From the NCBI GenBank assembly GCA_945867285.1, contig CAMBHX010000003.1, positions 1-30,890 on the forward strand: DNA of 30,890 bases, written 5' to 3'. This stretch comes from Sulfuricurvum sp. IAE1 (GTDB taxonomy: Bacteria; Campylobacterota; Campylobacteria; Campylobacterales; Sulfurimonadaceae). The position numbers were made by a program, and so were the translations under genes. The notes beneath the pieces are model-generated. The model was given only the letters and a program-made list of their open reading frames with translations. It made no database searches and was not told where the DNA came from. Below are positions 6,828 to 14,375 of this stretch, piece by piece (positions within the stretch are counted from its first letter, which is position 1; every line of letters begins with the position of its first letter).

Positions 6828-8003
6828 TTACAATTGTGCCATTGCTTTTTCAAGGCGTACAAATCCCTCATCAATATCGTTCTTGGTAATCGTCAATGCA
6901 GGTAAAAAGCGCAACGTATTACGTCCTGCTTTGAGCACGATGACGCCCTCATTACGTGCTGCATTGATGATTTTACCCAACGTATCTCCATCACATACAC
7001 GTAGTCCTCGCATAAGCCCAAGACCTACATGCTCTTGGAAGATAGCCTTGTGAGATTGTGCGAATTTTTCCAATGCTGTTTCAAAATAGATTAACATCTC
7101 ATCTAGTGTTCCCGATTGTTTGAGTTCATCCAGGATGTCTAACACTTCATTAGCTGCACTTGTCGAGAGATAGTTCCCTCCAAACGTCGAGCCGTGATCT
7201 CCTGGTGCAAAAATATCCAATCGATTGGTCATTACCACCCCAATAGGAACACCACCGCCCAGACCTTTTGCCAACGTAATCACATCAGGATCGATTTCAT
7301 AAAGATTAGAAGCTAAAAACTCTCCCGTTCGATAAATTCCCGTTTGTACTTCATCTACCATAAGCAAGATATTACGAGATTTGAGCATTTTTGCCAATGC
7401 TTGCACTTTTGCCTTATCCAACGGTTGAACTCCGCCCTCACCTTGTACCAACTCTATCATCACCGCTACCGTATGCTCATCTAGTAATGATTCGATTTCA
7501 TCAATATGTTTAGCATAGACAAATCCATCCGGAAAAGGTCCAAAGTAATTGTGCATCGACTCTTGCCCTGTTGCTTTGAGAGCTGTAATCGTACGACCGT
7601 GAAATGAGTGTTCTAGTGTGATAATCTTATAACGTTTTGGTTCGCCATCTACTTCACCAAACTTTCTAGCAATTTTAATCGCTCCCTCATTAGCTTCAGC
7701 ACCACTGTTGCCAAAAAAACATTTCATTGTATAACCGCTAAGTTCAACAATTTTCTTGGCTGCTAACGCTTGTGGCTCAATATAATAGAGATTAGAGACG
7801 TGAATAAGCTTAGAGACTTGATCACAAATGGCTTTAGTCAATCGATCATTTGAGTGCCCCACACTGCACACTGCAATTCCGGATGAAAAATCGATATATT
7901 CCTTGCCATCACTGTCTGTTAGACGTGCGTTTTTTCCCTCTACAAAACTAATCGGTTGGCGTCCATATGTTGGAAGTACATACTGTTCAAAATTAGTTGT
8001 CAT
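6828..8003 (-). CDS. argD: Acetylornithine aminotransferase
   Basis: This is a class III PLP-dependent aminotransferase of arginine synthesis; ArgD enzymes often also serve as succinyldiaminopimelate aminotransferase for lysine. The sequence has the class landmarks: the FGNSGAEANEGAIKIARK helix around residue 95-112, the EHSFHGRT motif, VMIELVQGEGGV, LLMVDEVQTG for PLP, and the lysine of ITLAKGLGGGVPIG that forms the Schiff base. Length 391 is typical. It overlaps the end of the upstream molybdopterin oxidoreductase by 11 bases, so translation is probably coupled. No other arg genes are in the window. Confidence 0.94.
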   Translation of the reverse strand: MTTNFEQYVLPTYGRQPISFVEGKNARLTDSDGKEYIDFSSGIAVCSVGHSNDRLTKAICDQVSKLIHVSNLYYIEPQALAAKKIVELSGYTMKCFFGNSGAEANEGAIKIARKFGEVDGEPKRYKIITLEHSFHGRTITALKATGQESMHNYFGPFPDGFVYAKHIDEIESLLDEHTVAVMIELVQGEGGVQPLDKAKVQALAKMLKSRNILLMVDEVQTGIYRTGEFLASNLYEIDPDVITLAKGLGGGVPIGVVMTNRLDIFAPGDHGSTFGGNYLSTSAANEVLDILDELKQSGTLDEMLIYFETALEKFAQSHKAIFQEHVGLGLMRGLRVCDGDTLGKIINAARNEGVIVLKAGRNTLRFLPALTITKNDIDEGFVRLEKAMAQL

Positions 8004-9738
8004 ATTTTTCTACCTTTATTTTATATTCTTGGTACGCAGCACTATTTCCCTCATAACTCAAGAGTGTTGGGGTGAGAAAATTAACGCTTGGCGTTCCAGC
8101 ATAAATCAATGCACAATCATACCGTAAGCGCTCATCAAATCGAACAACAAAAGTGGTTTCTCCTGCTTTAGAACTCACTTTCACGGTTTGGCCTTCACTA
8201 AATCCGCATTCAGGATGCAAAAAAATTCCAGAAGCTCTATGGAACTGTGAATTAAGTGCACGGGGGTGTTTTGGCGTGATTAAAAACAAGCCATCTTCAC
8301 TGCTGTGACCTAAATCCACCTCATCCATAAAGAGAAATTCGCCATCATCAGTTTCAAATCCCTTTTTATAGGGGATATCGGGGCGGATTTTTTTCATTTC
8401 AACACCTTCTACTATCTCAACTTGTTTATGGAACATCTCAAGACACTCTTCTTGTGTTGGGATAGCAAAATCAAAACTCTCACACAGCCGATATGCCAAC
8501 TCATACTCAGATATACCGATGGAACTTTCACGTAATTGTGACATTGTTTGCAAAGTAAAATCTCCGTACGATGCACGAATATCTTTTTTTTCCAAAAATG
8601 TTTTAGCTGGTATTACCAAATCACAACTACGTGACGTTTCATTGTCATATAATCCAAAGTAAATACGGTTTTCCACTGCTTCAAACTCCCTAATCACTTT
8701 AGAGGAGTTTGGCATTTGCGCCAATGGATTTCCACCTTGGATAAAAACAGTGGTATATTTTGAAAAATCAACCGTCGGCTTGGCAACCGTTTTAGAAATT
8801 TTACTAAATGGCGATGTAACCCCAGCACTCGAATCTCCCAAAAAGCTGACACCACAGCCACTTTTTCCAAACCATCCCATCAGTGCTGCAAATCCATCAA
8901 TAGCGCGTAATACTTCAGAACCATTGCGGTATTTTTGTACACCTGCACCCACTAAAACTACTACTTTTTGCCCACGGATTATCTCTAATATTGCCCCAAT
9001 TTGCCCCAAAGTCATCTCAATAGACTCTAGTGTCACTTTAATACGCATCGTTTGAGTTAATTCATAAAACTCTTGATACTCACTCGCAAATTTTTCAAGG
9101 AATTGAATATCGTGCATCCCCTCAATAACCGCAAATCGGGAGAGCAAAAGTGCAAGATGCATATCACAATGAGGCTTGATGGGGATATACAAATCTGCAG
9201 TATCCGCAATTTGTGTCCGAATAGGATCAATGACTATAATTTTTTTATTTTTGATAAATGGTAGAATATGAGCATGGGTAGAATGGATGTTTCTTCCCCA
9301 CACTATCACTACATCAGCCTCCTCTATCATCACAGGTGAGAGAGGATAATTAACACCGCGCCCCTCTACTATTCCAGCCGAGCCGGCTCCATCACATAAT
9401 GACCCGTGTGTCCCAAAGCTTCCAAAGTTGGCAAAAAAATGATCTATAGAGCGTTGCATCATGCCAAGATTTCCAGAACCACGATAAAAAAGAGTTTGGG
9501 CAGGATTTTTTTGCGTCAAAAACTCATATAGTTTTTCACATGCTTCATCCATCGTGATAGAGACACCTTTGTATGTCGGACTCATCAGGCGTTCAAAATC
9601 ATCAAAATGATTTAAATGAGAACATAGATGCCCTTGTGTCACAGGATGAGTTTTATCTCCTTTGATAGATCCTGTCTCATCAAGCATAATTCGACATGCA
9701 TCATAACAATCTAGCGGGCATACAGTAGTCTTGTTCAT
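7993..9738 (-). CDS. Molybdopterin-dependent oxidoreductase (DMSO reductase superfamily), substrate unknown
   Basis: This is a cytoplasmic-type molybdopterin oxidoreductase of 581 residues, similar in plan to Bacillus YoaE/YyaE. I chose the ATG at 9738 because it is preceded by AGGAATATTAGG and starts MNKTTVCPLDCYDAC; an upstream extension of 33 residues looks non-coding. Cys 7, 11, 15 and 39 would bind one [4Fe-4S]. C115 in HGSLCDGAG is the likely Mo ligand. VIVWGRNIHSTHAHI and FIQGGNPLAQMPNS are the MGD-binding stretches, and a C-terminal molydop-binding barrel begins about residue 470. No Tat signal and no electron-transfer partner subunit is adjacent, so donor and substrate remain open. 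First gene of a five-gene operon. Confidence 0.88.
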   Translation of the reverse strand: MNKTTVCPLDCYDACRIMLDETGSIKGDKTHPVTQGHLCSHLNHFDDFERLMSPTYKGVSITMDEACEKLYEFLTQKNPAQTLFYRGSGNLGMMQRSIDHFFANFGSFGTHGSLCDGAGSAGIVEGRGVNYPLSPVMIEEADVVIVWGRNIHSTHAHILPFIKNKKIIVIDPIRTQIADTADLYIPIKPHCDMHLALLLSRFAVIEGMHDIQFLEKFASEYQEFYELTQTMRIKVTLESIEMTLGQIGAILEIIRGQKVVVLVGAGVQKYRNGSEVLRAIDGFAALMGWFGKSGCGVSFLGDSSAGVTSPFSKISKTVAKPTVDFSKYTTVFIQGGNPLAQMPNSSKVIREFEAVENRIYFGLYDNETSRSCDLVIPAKTFLEKKDIRASYGDFTLQTMSQLRESSIGISEYELAYRLCESFDFAIPTQEECLEMFHKQVEIVEGVEMKKIRPDIPYKKGFETDDGEFLFMDEVDLGHSSEDGLFLITPKHPRALNSQFHRASGIFLHPECGFSEGQTVKVSSKAGETTFVVRFDERLRYDCALIYAGTPSVNFLTPTLLSYEGNSAAYQEYKIKVEKYDN

Positions 9739-9822
9739 CCTAATATTCCTATTGCTAATCTTGTAAATGAATTTTACAGTGCTACCCCTTACGTTTTTAG
9801 TAAAAAAAAGCTTTGATTTTGG

Positions 9823-9828
9823 TATGAT
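9823..9828 (+). promoter_or_regulatory. Extended -10 box for cheV
   Basis: TGGTATGAT (TG one base before TATGAT) lies 30 bases before the cheV ATG at 9858, with GAGGG (9847-9851) as ribosome binding site. It sits in the 119-base divergent spacer between the molybdopterin oxidoreductase and cheV. Confidence 0.55.
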
Positions 9829-9857
9829 GGGGAACAAAAAATATTTGAGGGTTTTTA

Positions 9858-10811
9858 ATGTCTATTTTAGAACACGTAGATGGCTCTACGAATCTTGCCA
9901 AAAACAATGAAGTACAACTGCTGATTTTCAAAGTTGATGCGGTATCAACCTCTGCTTATTATGCTATCAATGTTTTTAAAACACGTGAGGTTGTAGAAGC
10001 CAAACATCATCAGCTCACTCTCATACCTTCAGCCCATCCACTTCTTGAGGGGACCATAGTATTACGTGGTCTTCAAATACCAATTCTTAATCTTCCACGC
10101 TGGCTTGGAAATGATTTGACGCCCGAAAATAAAAAAACATCTAATATTCTCGTGTGTGATTTTAACGGTATTACAATAGGAATACGTATTATGTTTGCCT
10201 ATCGTGTAGTCAAGAAAAATTGGAATGAGATGCATGCACCTGATAGCTATCGACTTGGCAATGATGGTCTTGTGATGAATGATACACGTCTTGATGATGG
10301 CAGTTTATGCTTAGTACTGGATTATGAAAAACTTCTAGCTGATGTTATTCCCCAAGCAATGGTAAATGTATCGGCTGCAGCTAGTTCTCTTGATGGAATA
10401 GTTATTCCAGAAAAACTCAAAAATGGAATCGTATTAATTGCTGAAGATTCTAAAACAGCTCAACATCACTTACGTCAAGTATTTGAAAATGCCAAAATCT
10501 CTTATCAAATATTTAATAATGGTAAGAAACTAATGGACTTTATCAATGCGCATCCAAATCCATCTTCCATCCCTGCTATTGTAACTGATATTGAGATGCC
10601 TGAAATGTCAGGATTCACAGTAGTGCGCGAACTAAAATCCAATATTGCCACCAAATTTATCCCCGTAATTGTGAATAGTTCTATGACAGGTGACAACAAT
10701 AAACGTGAAGCTGCTGGATTAGGTGCAGATGGATTTATTGACAAAACCAAAAGTGAAAATATTATTCCTTTGATTATTAGTAAAATGGAAAGTATAAAAC
10801 AGCTGGGGTGA
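9858..10811 (+). CDS. cheV: Chemotaxis coupling protein CheV (CheW-REC fusion)
   Basis: CheV couples chemoreceptors to the CheA kinase and is itself phosphorylated, tuning adaptation. Residues about 15-165 form a CheW-like domain with VLRGLQIPILNLPRWLG. Residues 190-310 form a receiver domain: acidic pair E196/D197, phospho-acceptor D244 in VTDIEMPEMSGF, Ser274/275 and Lys296. All receiver residues are present, so it should be phosphorylatable. At 317 aa it has the standard length. It has its own extended -10 and stands alone; cheA, cheW and cheY are not nearby. Multiple cheV paralogs are common in Campylobacterota, and which of them this is cannot be told. Confidence 0.95.
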   Translation: MSILEHVDGSTNLAKNNEVQLLIFKVDAVSTSAYYAINVFKTREVVEAKHHQLTLIPSAHPLLEGTIVLRGLQIPILNLPRWLGNDLTPENKKTSNILVCDFNGITIGIRIMFAYRVVKKNWNEMHAPDSYRLGNDGLVMNDTRLDDGSLCLVLDYEKLLADVIPQAMVNVSAAASSLDGIVIPEKLKNGIVLIAEDSKTAQHHLRQVFENAKISYQIFNNGKKLMDFINAHPNPSSIPAIVTDIEMPEMSGFTVVRELKSNIATKFIPVIVNSSMTGDNNKREAAGLGADGFIDKTKSENIIPLIISKMESIKQLG

Positions 10812-10845
10812 AAAAAGATTAGTTTTGTTTGTGGTAAGCGAAGAG

Positions 10846-10905
10846 TAGTTCCGCTCGTGGTGAGTCTATCGAAGCATGAACCCTTCGGGCACCCTTGCGG
10901 GCGAA
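10846..10905. repeat. REP-like palindromic intergenic block between cheV and maeB
   Basis: GTTCCGCTCGTGGTGAG...ATCGAAGCATGAAC (about 10848-10880) resembles the widely dispersed intergenic palindrome with CGTTCGTG/CATGAACG arms. Two small GC hairpins follow directly: CCCTTCGGG (10881-10889) and CCCTTGCGGG (10892-10901), themselves a near direct repeat. The block is GC-richer than its surroundings and lies between convergent genes, where it may end both transcripts (inference). Confidence 0.55.
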
Positions 10906-10913
10906 CGAAGAGA

Positions 10914-12191
10914 TTACGAAAGTGACAACTCTTGCAAGTGAGCTTTGTATGCTACAAGGTCAAAGTTTTTAACGCGTGCAACACCATCTTCGATTGCTGC
11001 AGTAGCAACTGCCAATGAAACAGATTCCATAAGACGTTTATCAAATGGAGATGGGATAACATACTCTTTCCCAAAAGTCATATCTGTACGGTTGTGTGCT
11101 TTAGCAACATATTCAGGTACTGGCTCTTTTGCTAATGCAGCAAGTGCACGAGATGCTGCCATCTTCATGTTTTCAGTAATTTTAGTAGCACGAACATCCA
11201 ATGCTCCACGGAAAATGAACGGGAAACCAAGAACATTGTTAACTTGGTTTGCAAAATCACTACGGCCAGTTCCGATAATCAAATCATCACGAACTTCTTT
11301 TGCCAAGTCAGGCATAATCTCAGGGATTGGATTGGCACATGCAAAAATAATCGGATTAGCTGCCATTGAGCGAACCATGTCTTGAGTAATTTGTTCAGGA
11401 CCTGAAAGACCCAAAATCATATCAGCATTTTTACACGCATCTTCCGGAGTACGATCTGGCGTATCAAATGCAAATAGTTGCTTTTGCTTATTTAAGTCGG
11501 TACGACCAGAGTGAATTACCCCTTTTGAGTCTAGCATAGTAATATTTTTAACACCTAATGCTTTGTACATTGTAGCACATGCAATTCCGCTCGCACCTGC
11601 ACCGATAACAACTACTTTTAAATCTTCCGCTTTTTTGTTAGACATTTCAAGTGCGTTGATTAAACCAGCTGTTGTGATAACTGCTGTACCATGTTGATCA
11701 TCATGAAAAACAGGAACATTACAGATTTCTTTAAGACGCTCTTCGATTTCAAAACACTGAGGTGCTGCGATATCTTCGAGGTTAATTCCGCCAAATGTAT
11801 CAGCGATTGCTGCAACGGTTGCAATAATAGACTCTGTATCATGAACGTTAAGTTCGATATCAACAGCGTCAACTTTTGCAAATGATTTGAAAAGTACACA
11901 TTTTCCTTCCATAACAGGCTTGCCTGCAAGGTGACCAATGTCACCCAAACCAAGAACCGCTGTACCATCAGAAATAACAGCTACAAGATTTCCCTTATTG
12001 GTGAAATCATACGCTGTATCAATATCTTTTTCGATTTCCAAACATGGGTATGCAACCCCAGGGCTGTATGCCATTGCAAGCTCTGCTACTGTATCACATG
12101 GTTTTGTAATCAATGTTCCGATTTTACCATTAGTGTCAAATTTACTATTGGCCTTGTGGTATTCTAAGGATGCTTCTTCGAAAGTTGCCAT
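10914..12191 (-). CDS. maeB: Malic enzyme (short, MaeB-type without phosphotransacetylase domain)
   Basis: It decarboxylates malate to pyruvate, making NAD(P)H. The N-terminal malic domain has TKPCDTVAELAMAYSPGVAYPC, the catalytic-site stretch SDGTAVLGLGDIGHLAGKPV, and EDIAAPQCFEIEE with FHDDQHGTAV. The second domain is a Rossmann fold with VVVIGAGASGIACA near residue 190. Length is 425 residues, so the phosphotransacetylase-like C-terminal domain of E. coli MaeB is absent; NAD or NADP preference is not decided by sequence alone. GGAGAT lies before the ATG. The gene is convergent with cheV and divergent from ppa. It links TCA intermediates to pyruvate in either autotrophic or mixotrophic metabolism. 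Confidence 0.94.
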   Translation of the reverse strand: MATFEEASLEYHKANSKFDTNGKIGTLITKPCDTVAELAMAYSPGVAYPCLEIEKDIDTAYDFTNKGNLVAVISDGTAVLGLGDIGHLAGKPVMEGKCVLFKSFAKVDAVDIELNVHDTESIIATVAAIADTFGGINLEDIAAPQCFEIEERLKEICNVPVFHDDQHGTAVITTAGLINALEMSNKKAEDLKVVVIGAGASGIACATMYKALGVKNITMLDSKGVIHSGRTDLNKQKQLFAFDTPDRTPEDACKNADMILGLSGPEQITQDMVRSMAANPIIFACANPIPEIMPDLAKEVRDDLIIGTGRSDFANQVNNVLGFPFIFRGALDVRATKITENMKMAASRALAALAKEPVPEYVAKAHNRTDMTFGKEYVIPSPFDKRLMESVSLAVATAAIEDGVARVKNFDLVAYKAHLQELSLS

Positions 12192-12312
12192 CTATATCTC
12201 CGTGTGTGTTTGTTTTTATGGTGTGTACTTTACCGTAGTGTTGTTTAAGTCTAGTTTGTATTTTTAACCCTTCGAATATAAATTAAACTCCATTGAATTT
12301 TTGTCACCAGAC

Positions 12313-12408
12313 GTTACGCATCAGAACAAATACATCCGCTTTCTGAAGAAATATTATTGTTTTACAAAAAGCGCTTCACTTCTTTTTATACTAGGGGCAC
12401 ATGTCCCT
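12313..12408 (-). repeat. Dispersed 96-bp palindromic repeat, copy A
   Basis: Compared base by base with the reverse complement of 15731-15826, this stretch is the same length (96) and identical at 75 positions with no gap. The best blocks are CTGAAGAAA, CAAAAAGC and ATGTCCCT. The right end forms a hairpin GGGGCA-CA-TGTCCC with one G-T pair. The inner arms seen as CACTAAAAC/GTTTTAGTG in the other copy have decayed here. It lies upstream of the ppa promoter. Confidence 0.8.
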
Positions 12409-12460
12409 TGCATCCCTCTAAAGTTAATAAAAACTTTGTTTTTTGTAAGTTATGGTTGGT

Positions 12461-12466
12461 TACAAT
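12461..12466 (+). promoter_or_regulatory. -10 box for ppa
   Basis: TACAAT lies 36 bases before the ppa ATG at 12502. The upstream region is T-rich with TTTT runs, as in epsilonproteobacterial sigma-70 promoters. AGGAAG at 12491-12496 is the ribosome binding site. Confidence 0.5.
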
Positions 12467-12501
12467 CCGCATTATTAAATCATTAACAACAGGAAGCATC
12501 C

Positions 12502-13023
12502 ATGAATCTTGACGCAATCGGATACGGTGAAAACCCAGATAAAGTAAAAGCCATTATTGAAATCGCATGTGGCTCTAACATCAAATATGAAGTTGAAAAA
12601 GAGAGCGGTGCCTTAGTGCTTGATCGTGTTATGCACTCAGCTATGTATTATCCTGCCAACTACGGTTTTGTTAATAAAACTCTCTCTCAAGATGGCGATC
12701 CTGCTGACATCCTAATTTTAACCGAATATCCGATGGTTGAAGGGTGTGTTACCAACTGTCGTCTCGTGGGCGTACTCATCATGGAAGATGAAAGCGGTAT
12801 TGATGAGAAACTCCTTGCTGTTCCCACTTCTAAAATCGATCCCACTTTTGAAGAGATCCAAGATCTGGGTGATATTCCAAAACATACTCTAGCAAAAATC
12901 AAAAACTTTTTTGAAACCTATAAAATGCTAGAGCCCAACAAATGGGTAAAAGTAAAAGGCTTTGAAGATAAAGCAGCAGCAACCAAAATCCTTGAAGATG
13001 CTATTGCAGCTTATAAAGCGTAA
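12502..13023 (+). CDS. ppa: Inorganic pyrophosphatase (family I)
   Basis: It hydrolyses PPi to two phosphates, driving biosynthetic reactions in the cytoplasm. Family I landmarks are present: KYEVEKESGALVLDR with the active-site Lys/Glu, YPANYGFV, the signature DGDPADILIL with its Mg-binding aspartates near residues 65-75, and a C-terminal KWVKVKGF. Length 173 aa matches bacterial enzymes. It starts at ATG with AGGAAG nine bases upstream or less. A small membrane-protein gene follows five bases later, probably on the same transcript. Confidence 0.97.
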   Translation: MNLDAIGYGENPDKVKAIIEIACGSNIKYEVEKESGALVLDRVMHSAMYYPANYGFVNKTLSQDGDPADILILTEYPMVEGCVTNCRLVGVLIMEDESGIDEKLLAVPTSKIDPTFEEIQDLGDIPKHTLAKIKNFFETYKMLEPNKWVKVKGFEDKAAATKILEDAIAAYKA

Positions 13024-13028
13024 CAACT

Positions 13029-13319
13029 ATGATTGATCTTACGTCACCTGATTTATTCCCGTATCTCATTTTCGGTCTCATCTTGAACTTTGTATTCTCG
13101 ATGGCATTTGGAATTTATTTGAGCAACAATATAGGTATAGAAGAAATGATGACATCCAAAGGTCAAAAAGAACAACCATGGTGGATGGCACTTTCGCTCG
13201 CTGTTCCCTATGCAAAAATGGCTATTACATTATACAGAGTTGCAATATTGCAGTTTTATTTTCTCGATCAAGGCAAAAGCCACAAAGATTTTTGGATTTA
13301 TCTTACTGCACAAAAATAA
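13029..13319 (+). CDS. Small membrane protein, 96 aa, unknown
   Basis: The family is not recognised. The protein has one clear membrane segment near residues 10-30 (FPYLIFGLILNFVFSMAFGIYL). A second, weaker hydrophobic stretch at about 52-75 contains MALSLAVPYAKMAITLYRVAIL. A polar loop with KGQKEQPWW lies between them and the charged C-terminus reads KSHKDFWIYLTAQK. It follows ppa by five bases. No catalytic motif is visible. Because ppa is cytosolic, co-transcription does not by itself suggest a role. Confidence 0.7.
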   Translation: MIDLTSPDLFPYLIFGLILNFVFSMAFGIYLSNNIGIEEMMTSKGQKEQPWWMALSLAVPYAKMAITLYRVAILQFYFLDQGKSHKDFWIYLTAQK

Positions 13320-13350
13320 AAATCAACCCAATTTTCCTTCTATTTAAACT

Positions 13351-13369
13351 TAAAAATAGCTTATTTTTA
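13351..13369 (+). terminator. Weak AT-only hairpin after ppa unit
   Basis: TAAAAATA and TATTTTTA form an eight-pair stem with a 3-base loop 31 bases after the stop of the small membrane-protein gene. The stem has no GC pairs, so it may be a weak terminator or only AT-rich chance. Confidence 0.3.
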
Positions 13370-13474
13370 TTCTGAACCTTAAATCATTTTAATATATATA
13401 ATATTTATAAACATTAATTAACCATAATATAAAGTTATCTTAACATCAGCTTTCCCTATACATCGACTCAAACA

Positions 13475-13480
13475 TATAAT
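13475..13480 (+). promoter_or_regulatory. -10 candidate for the transglycosylase-flhX unit
   Basis: TATAAT in the AT-rich 263-base spacer before the lytic transglycosylase gene (ATG 13583). Perfect inverted arms AAAGTTATC (13431-13439) and GATAACTTT (13484-13492) bracket it. Other TA-rich boxes nearby make the assignment uncertain. AAGGAGC precedes the start codon. Confidence 0.4.
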
Positions 13481-13582
13481 TTTGATAACTTTTTCTTAAC
13501 CAAATCATCTAAGTTGTTGATAACAGCACCCAGAGCTTATGTATACCTTAAAATTTCATCAGCAAAATTAAGGAGCTAAAGC

Positions 13583-14125
13583 ATGTTGAAAACCTTTTCA
13601 CTACTCACCCTCTTTGTATGTGCATCATTAGCAAACGATACAATTCACAAAATGACCCCAAAGCAGCTTCATGTGCTGCAAACTGTTCGAGATGTTGCAA
13701 AATGCATCCCTGACAAAAATGGGAAGACCTACGAAAATACCGTCAGTGCCATCTGTATTACTGAAAGCAGTGCAGGTAAAAATACGATTGGTGATTTTAA
13801 TCACAAAAAATCAATTACCAAAGCATCATTAGGAGCCATGCAAGTACGTGTTGCCACTGCTCGTCACGTATCTCAGTATGTTCCAAAACTAAACTGGCTT
13901 AACAAGCTCTCTGATATTCAAATTGCTTCACGATTGTTGGGTGATACACGTTTAGGAGCAAAAATAGCGGCTCACTATGTTGTAATACTGCACAATACAC
14001 GAGGCAATCAGTTTAATGCTATCAGTGGCTACAATGGTGGAATGGTAAATCATAAATACTACAGTAAGATTATGAAAAATAAAGAGATTGTAGCGCAACT
14101 TGTTGCGAATGGAAAACTCTCTTAA
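13583..14125 (+). CDS. Lytic transglycosylase, SLT/lysozyme-like fold
   Basis: It probably cleaves the glycan strands of peptidoglycan. Residues 1-17 form a signal peptide (FSLLTLFVCASLA), so it acts in the periplasm. The SLT-type core is seen as AICITESSAGKNTIG, whose Glu is the candidate catalytic acid at about residue 61, then SLGAMQVRVATARHV. It ends with NAISGYNGGMVNHKYY, which corresponds to the family's A-x-Y-N-G-G segment. Length is 180 aa, consistent with a minimal catalytic domain without binding modules. Downstream genes encode FliK-like and FlhX proteins, so a role in opening the wall for the flagellar rod is attractive but inferred. Confidence 0.85.
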   Translation: MLKTFSLLTLFVCASLANDTIHKMTPKQLHVLQTVRDVAKCIPDKNGKTYENTVSAICITESSAGKNTIGDFNHKKSITKASLGAMQVRVATARHVSQYVPKLNWLNKLSDIQIASRLLGDTRLGAKIAAHYVVILHNTRGNQFNAISGYNGGMVNHKYYSKIMKNKEIVAQLVANGKLS

Positions 14126-14134
14126 AAAAACTGC

Positions 14135-14140
14135 TATAAT
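14135..14140 (+). promoter_or_regulatory. Internal -10 box before the 68-aa gene
   Basis: TATAAT lies 29 bases before the ATG at 14169, just after the transglycosylase stop. GGAG (14157-14160) is correctly spaced from that ATG. It may give a secondary transcript for the FliK-like/flhX pair. Confidence 0.5.
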
Positions 14141-14168
14141 ATTCCTATACCTTATAGGAGTGTTCGCT

Positions 14169-14375
14169 ATGGATGATGAAAAACTCAAACTTATCCTTGC
14201 TAGTCTAGGTGGATTGGTTTTTAGTCTTATTTTTATCCTTTTAGCCTTCGTTTTACCTCTCAAAGACACGTCTATTAATCAAGAACTCAAGGCCAAGCAG
14301 ACGCTTGAAAAAATCTCTAGAGGGATTAAAGAGGGACAGCATCGTCCTCCACCAGATGAGAAAAATAATCACTGA
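14169..14375 (+). CDS. Small membrane protein, 68 aa, in FliK-like/flhX unit
   Basis: I take the ATG at 14169 rather than one at 14100, because GGAG lies eight bases upstream and a TATAAT precedes it. The 68 residues start MDDEKLKLILASLGG, then one membrane segment of about 20 residues (LVFSLIFILLAFVLPL). A charged tail predicted to be helical follows, with a Pro-rich end (HRPPPDEKNNH). No family is recognised. Its stop TGA overlaps the next ATG by one base (TGATG), the arrangement of termination-reinitiation. By position it may belong to flagellar assembly, which is inference. Confidence 0.7.
   Translation: MDDEKLKLILASLGGLVFSLIFILLAFVLPLKDTSINQELKAKQTLEKISRGIKEGQHRPPPDEKNNH

Larger units (their letters stand above)
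12192..12501. other. 310-base divergent spacer maeB / ppa
   Basis: No gene is supported here. The left third holds the leader and presumed promoter of maeB (minus strand), which I could not place exactly. The middle contains a 96-bp copy of the dispersed repeat (12313-12408). The right end holds the ppa promoter (-10 at 12461-12466). A 61-codon frame at 12301 overlaps the repeat and has no ribosome binding site. Confidence 0.7.

Noticed and set aside
8750..9055. 101-codon plus-strand frame
   Set aside because: Antisense to the molybdopterin oxidoreductase; no promoter or SD and low-complexity translation.
9739..9837. 33-residue N-terminal extension of the molybdopterin oxidoreductase
   Set aside because: The extension has no signal peptide or SD and overlaps the cheV promoter; MNKTTVCPLDC at 9738 has a good SD and begins right before the cluster cysteines.
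10945..11385. 146-codon plus-strand frame
   Set aside because: It is antisense to maeB, whose motifs are complete; the Ser/Arg/Ala-rich translation is typical of a shadow.
12301..12486. 61-codon plus-strand frame in the maeB-ppa spacer
   Set aside because: It runs across the 96-bp repeat, has no ribosome binding site and its composition looks random.
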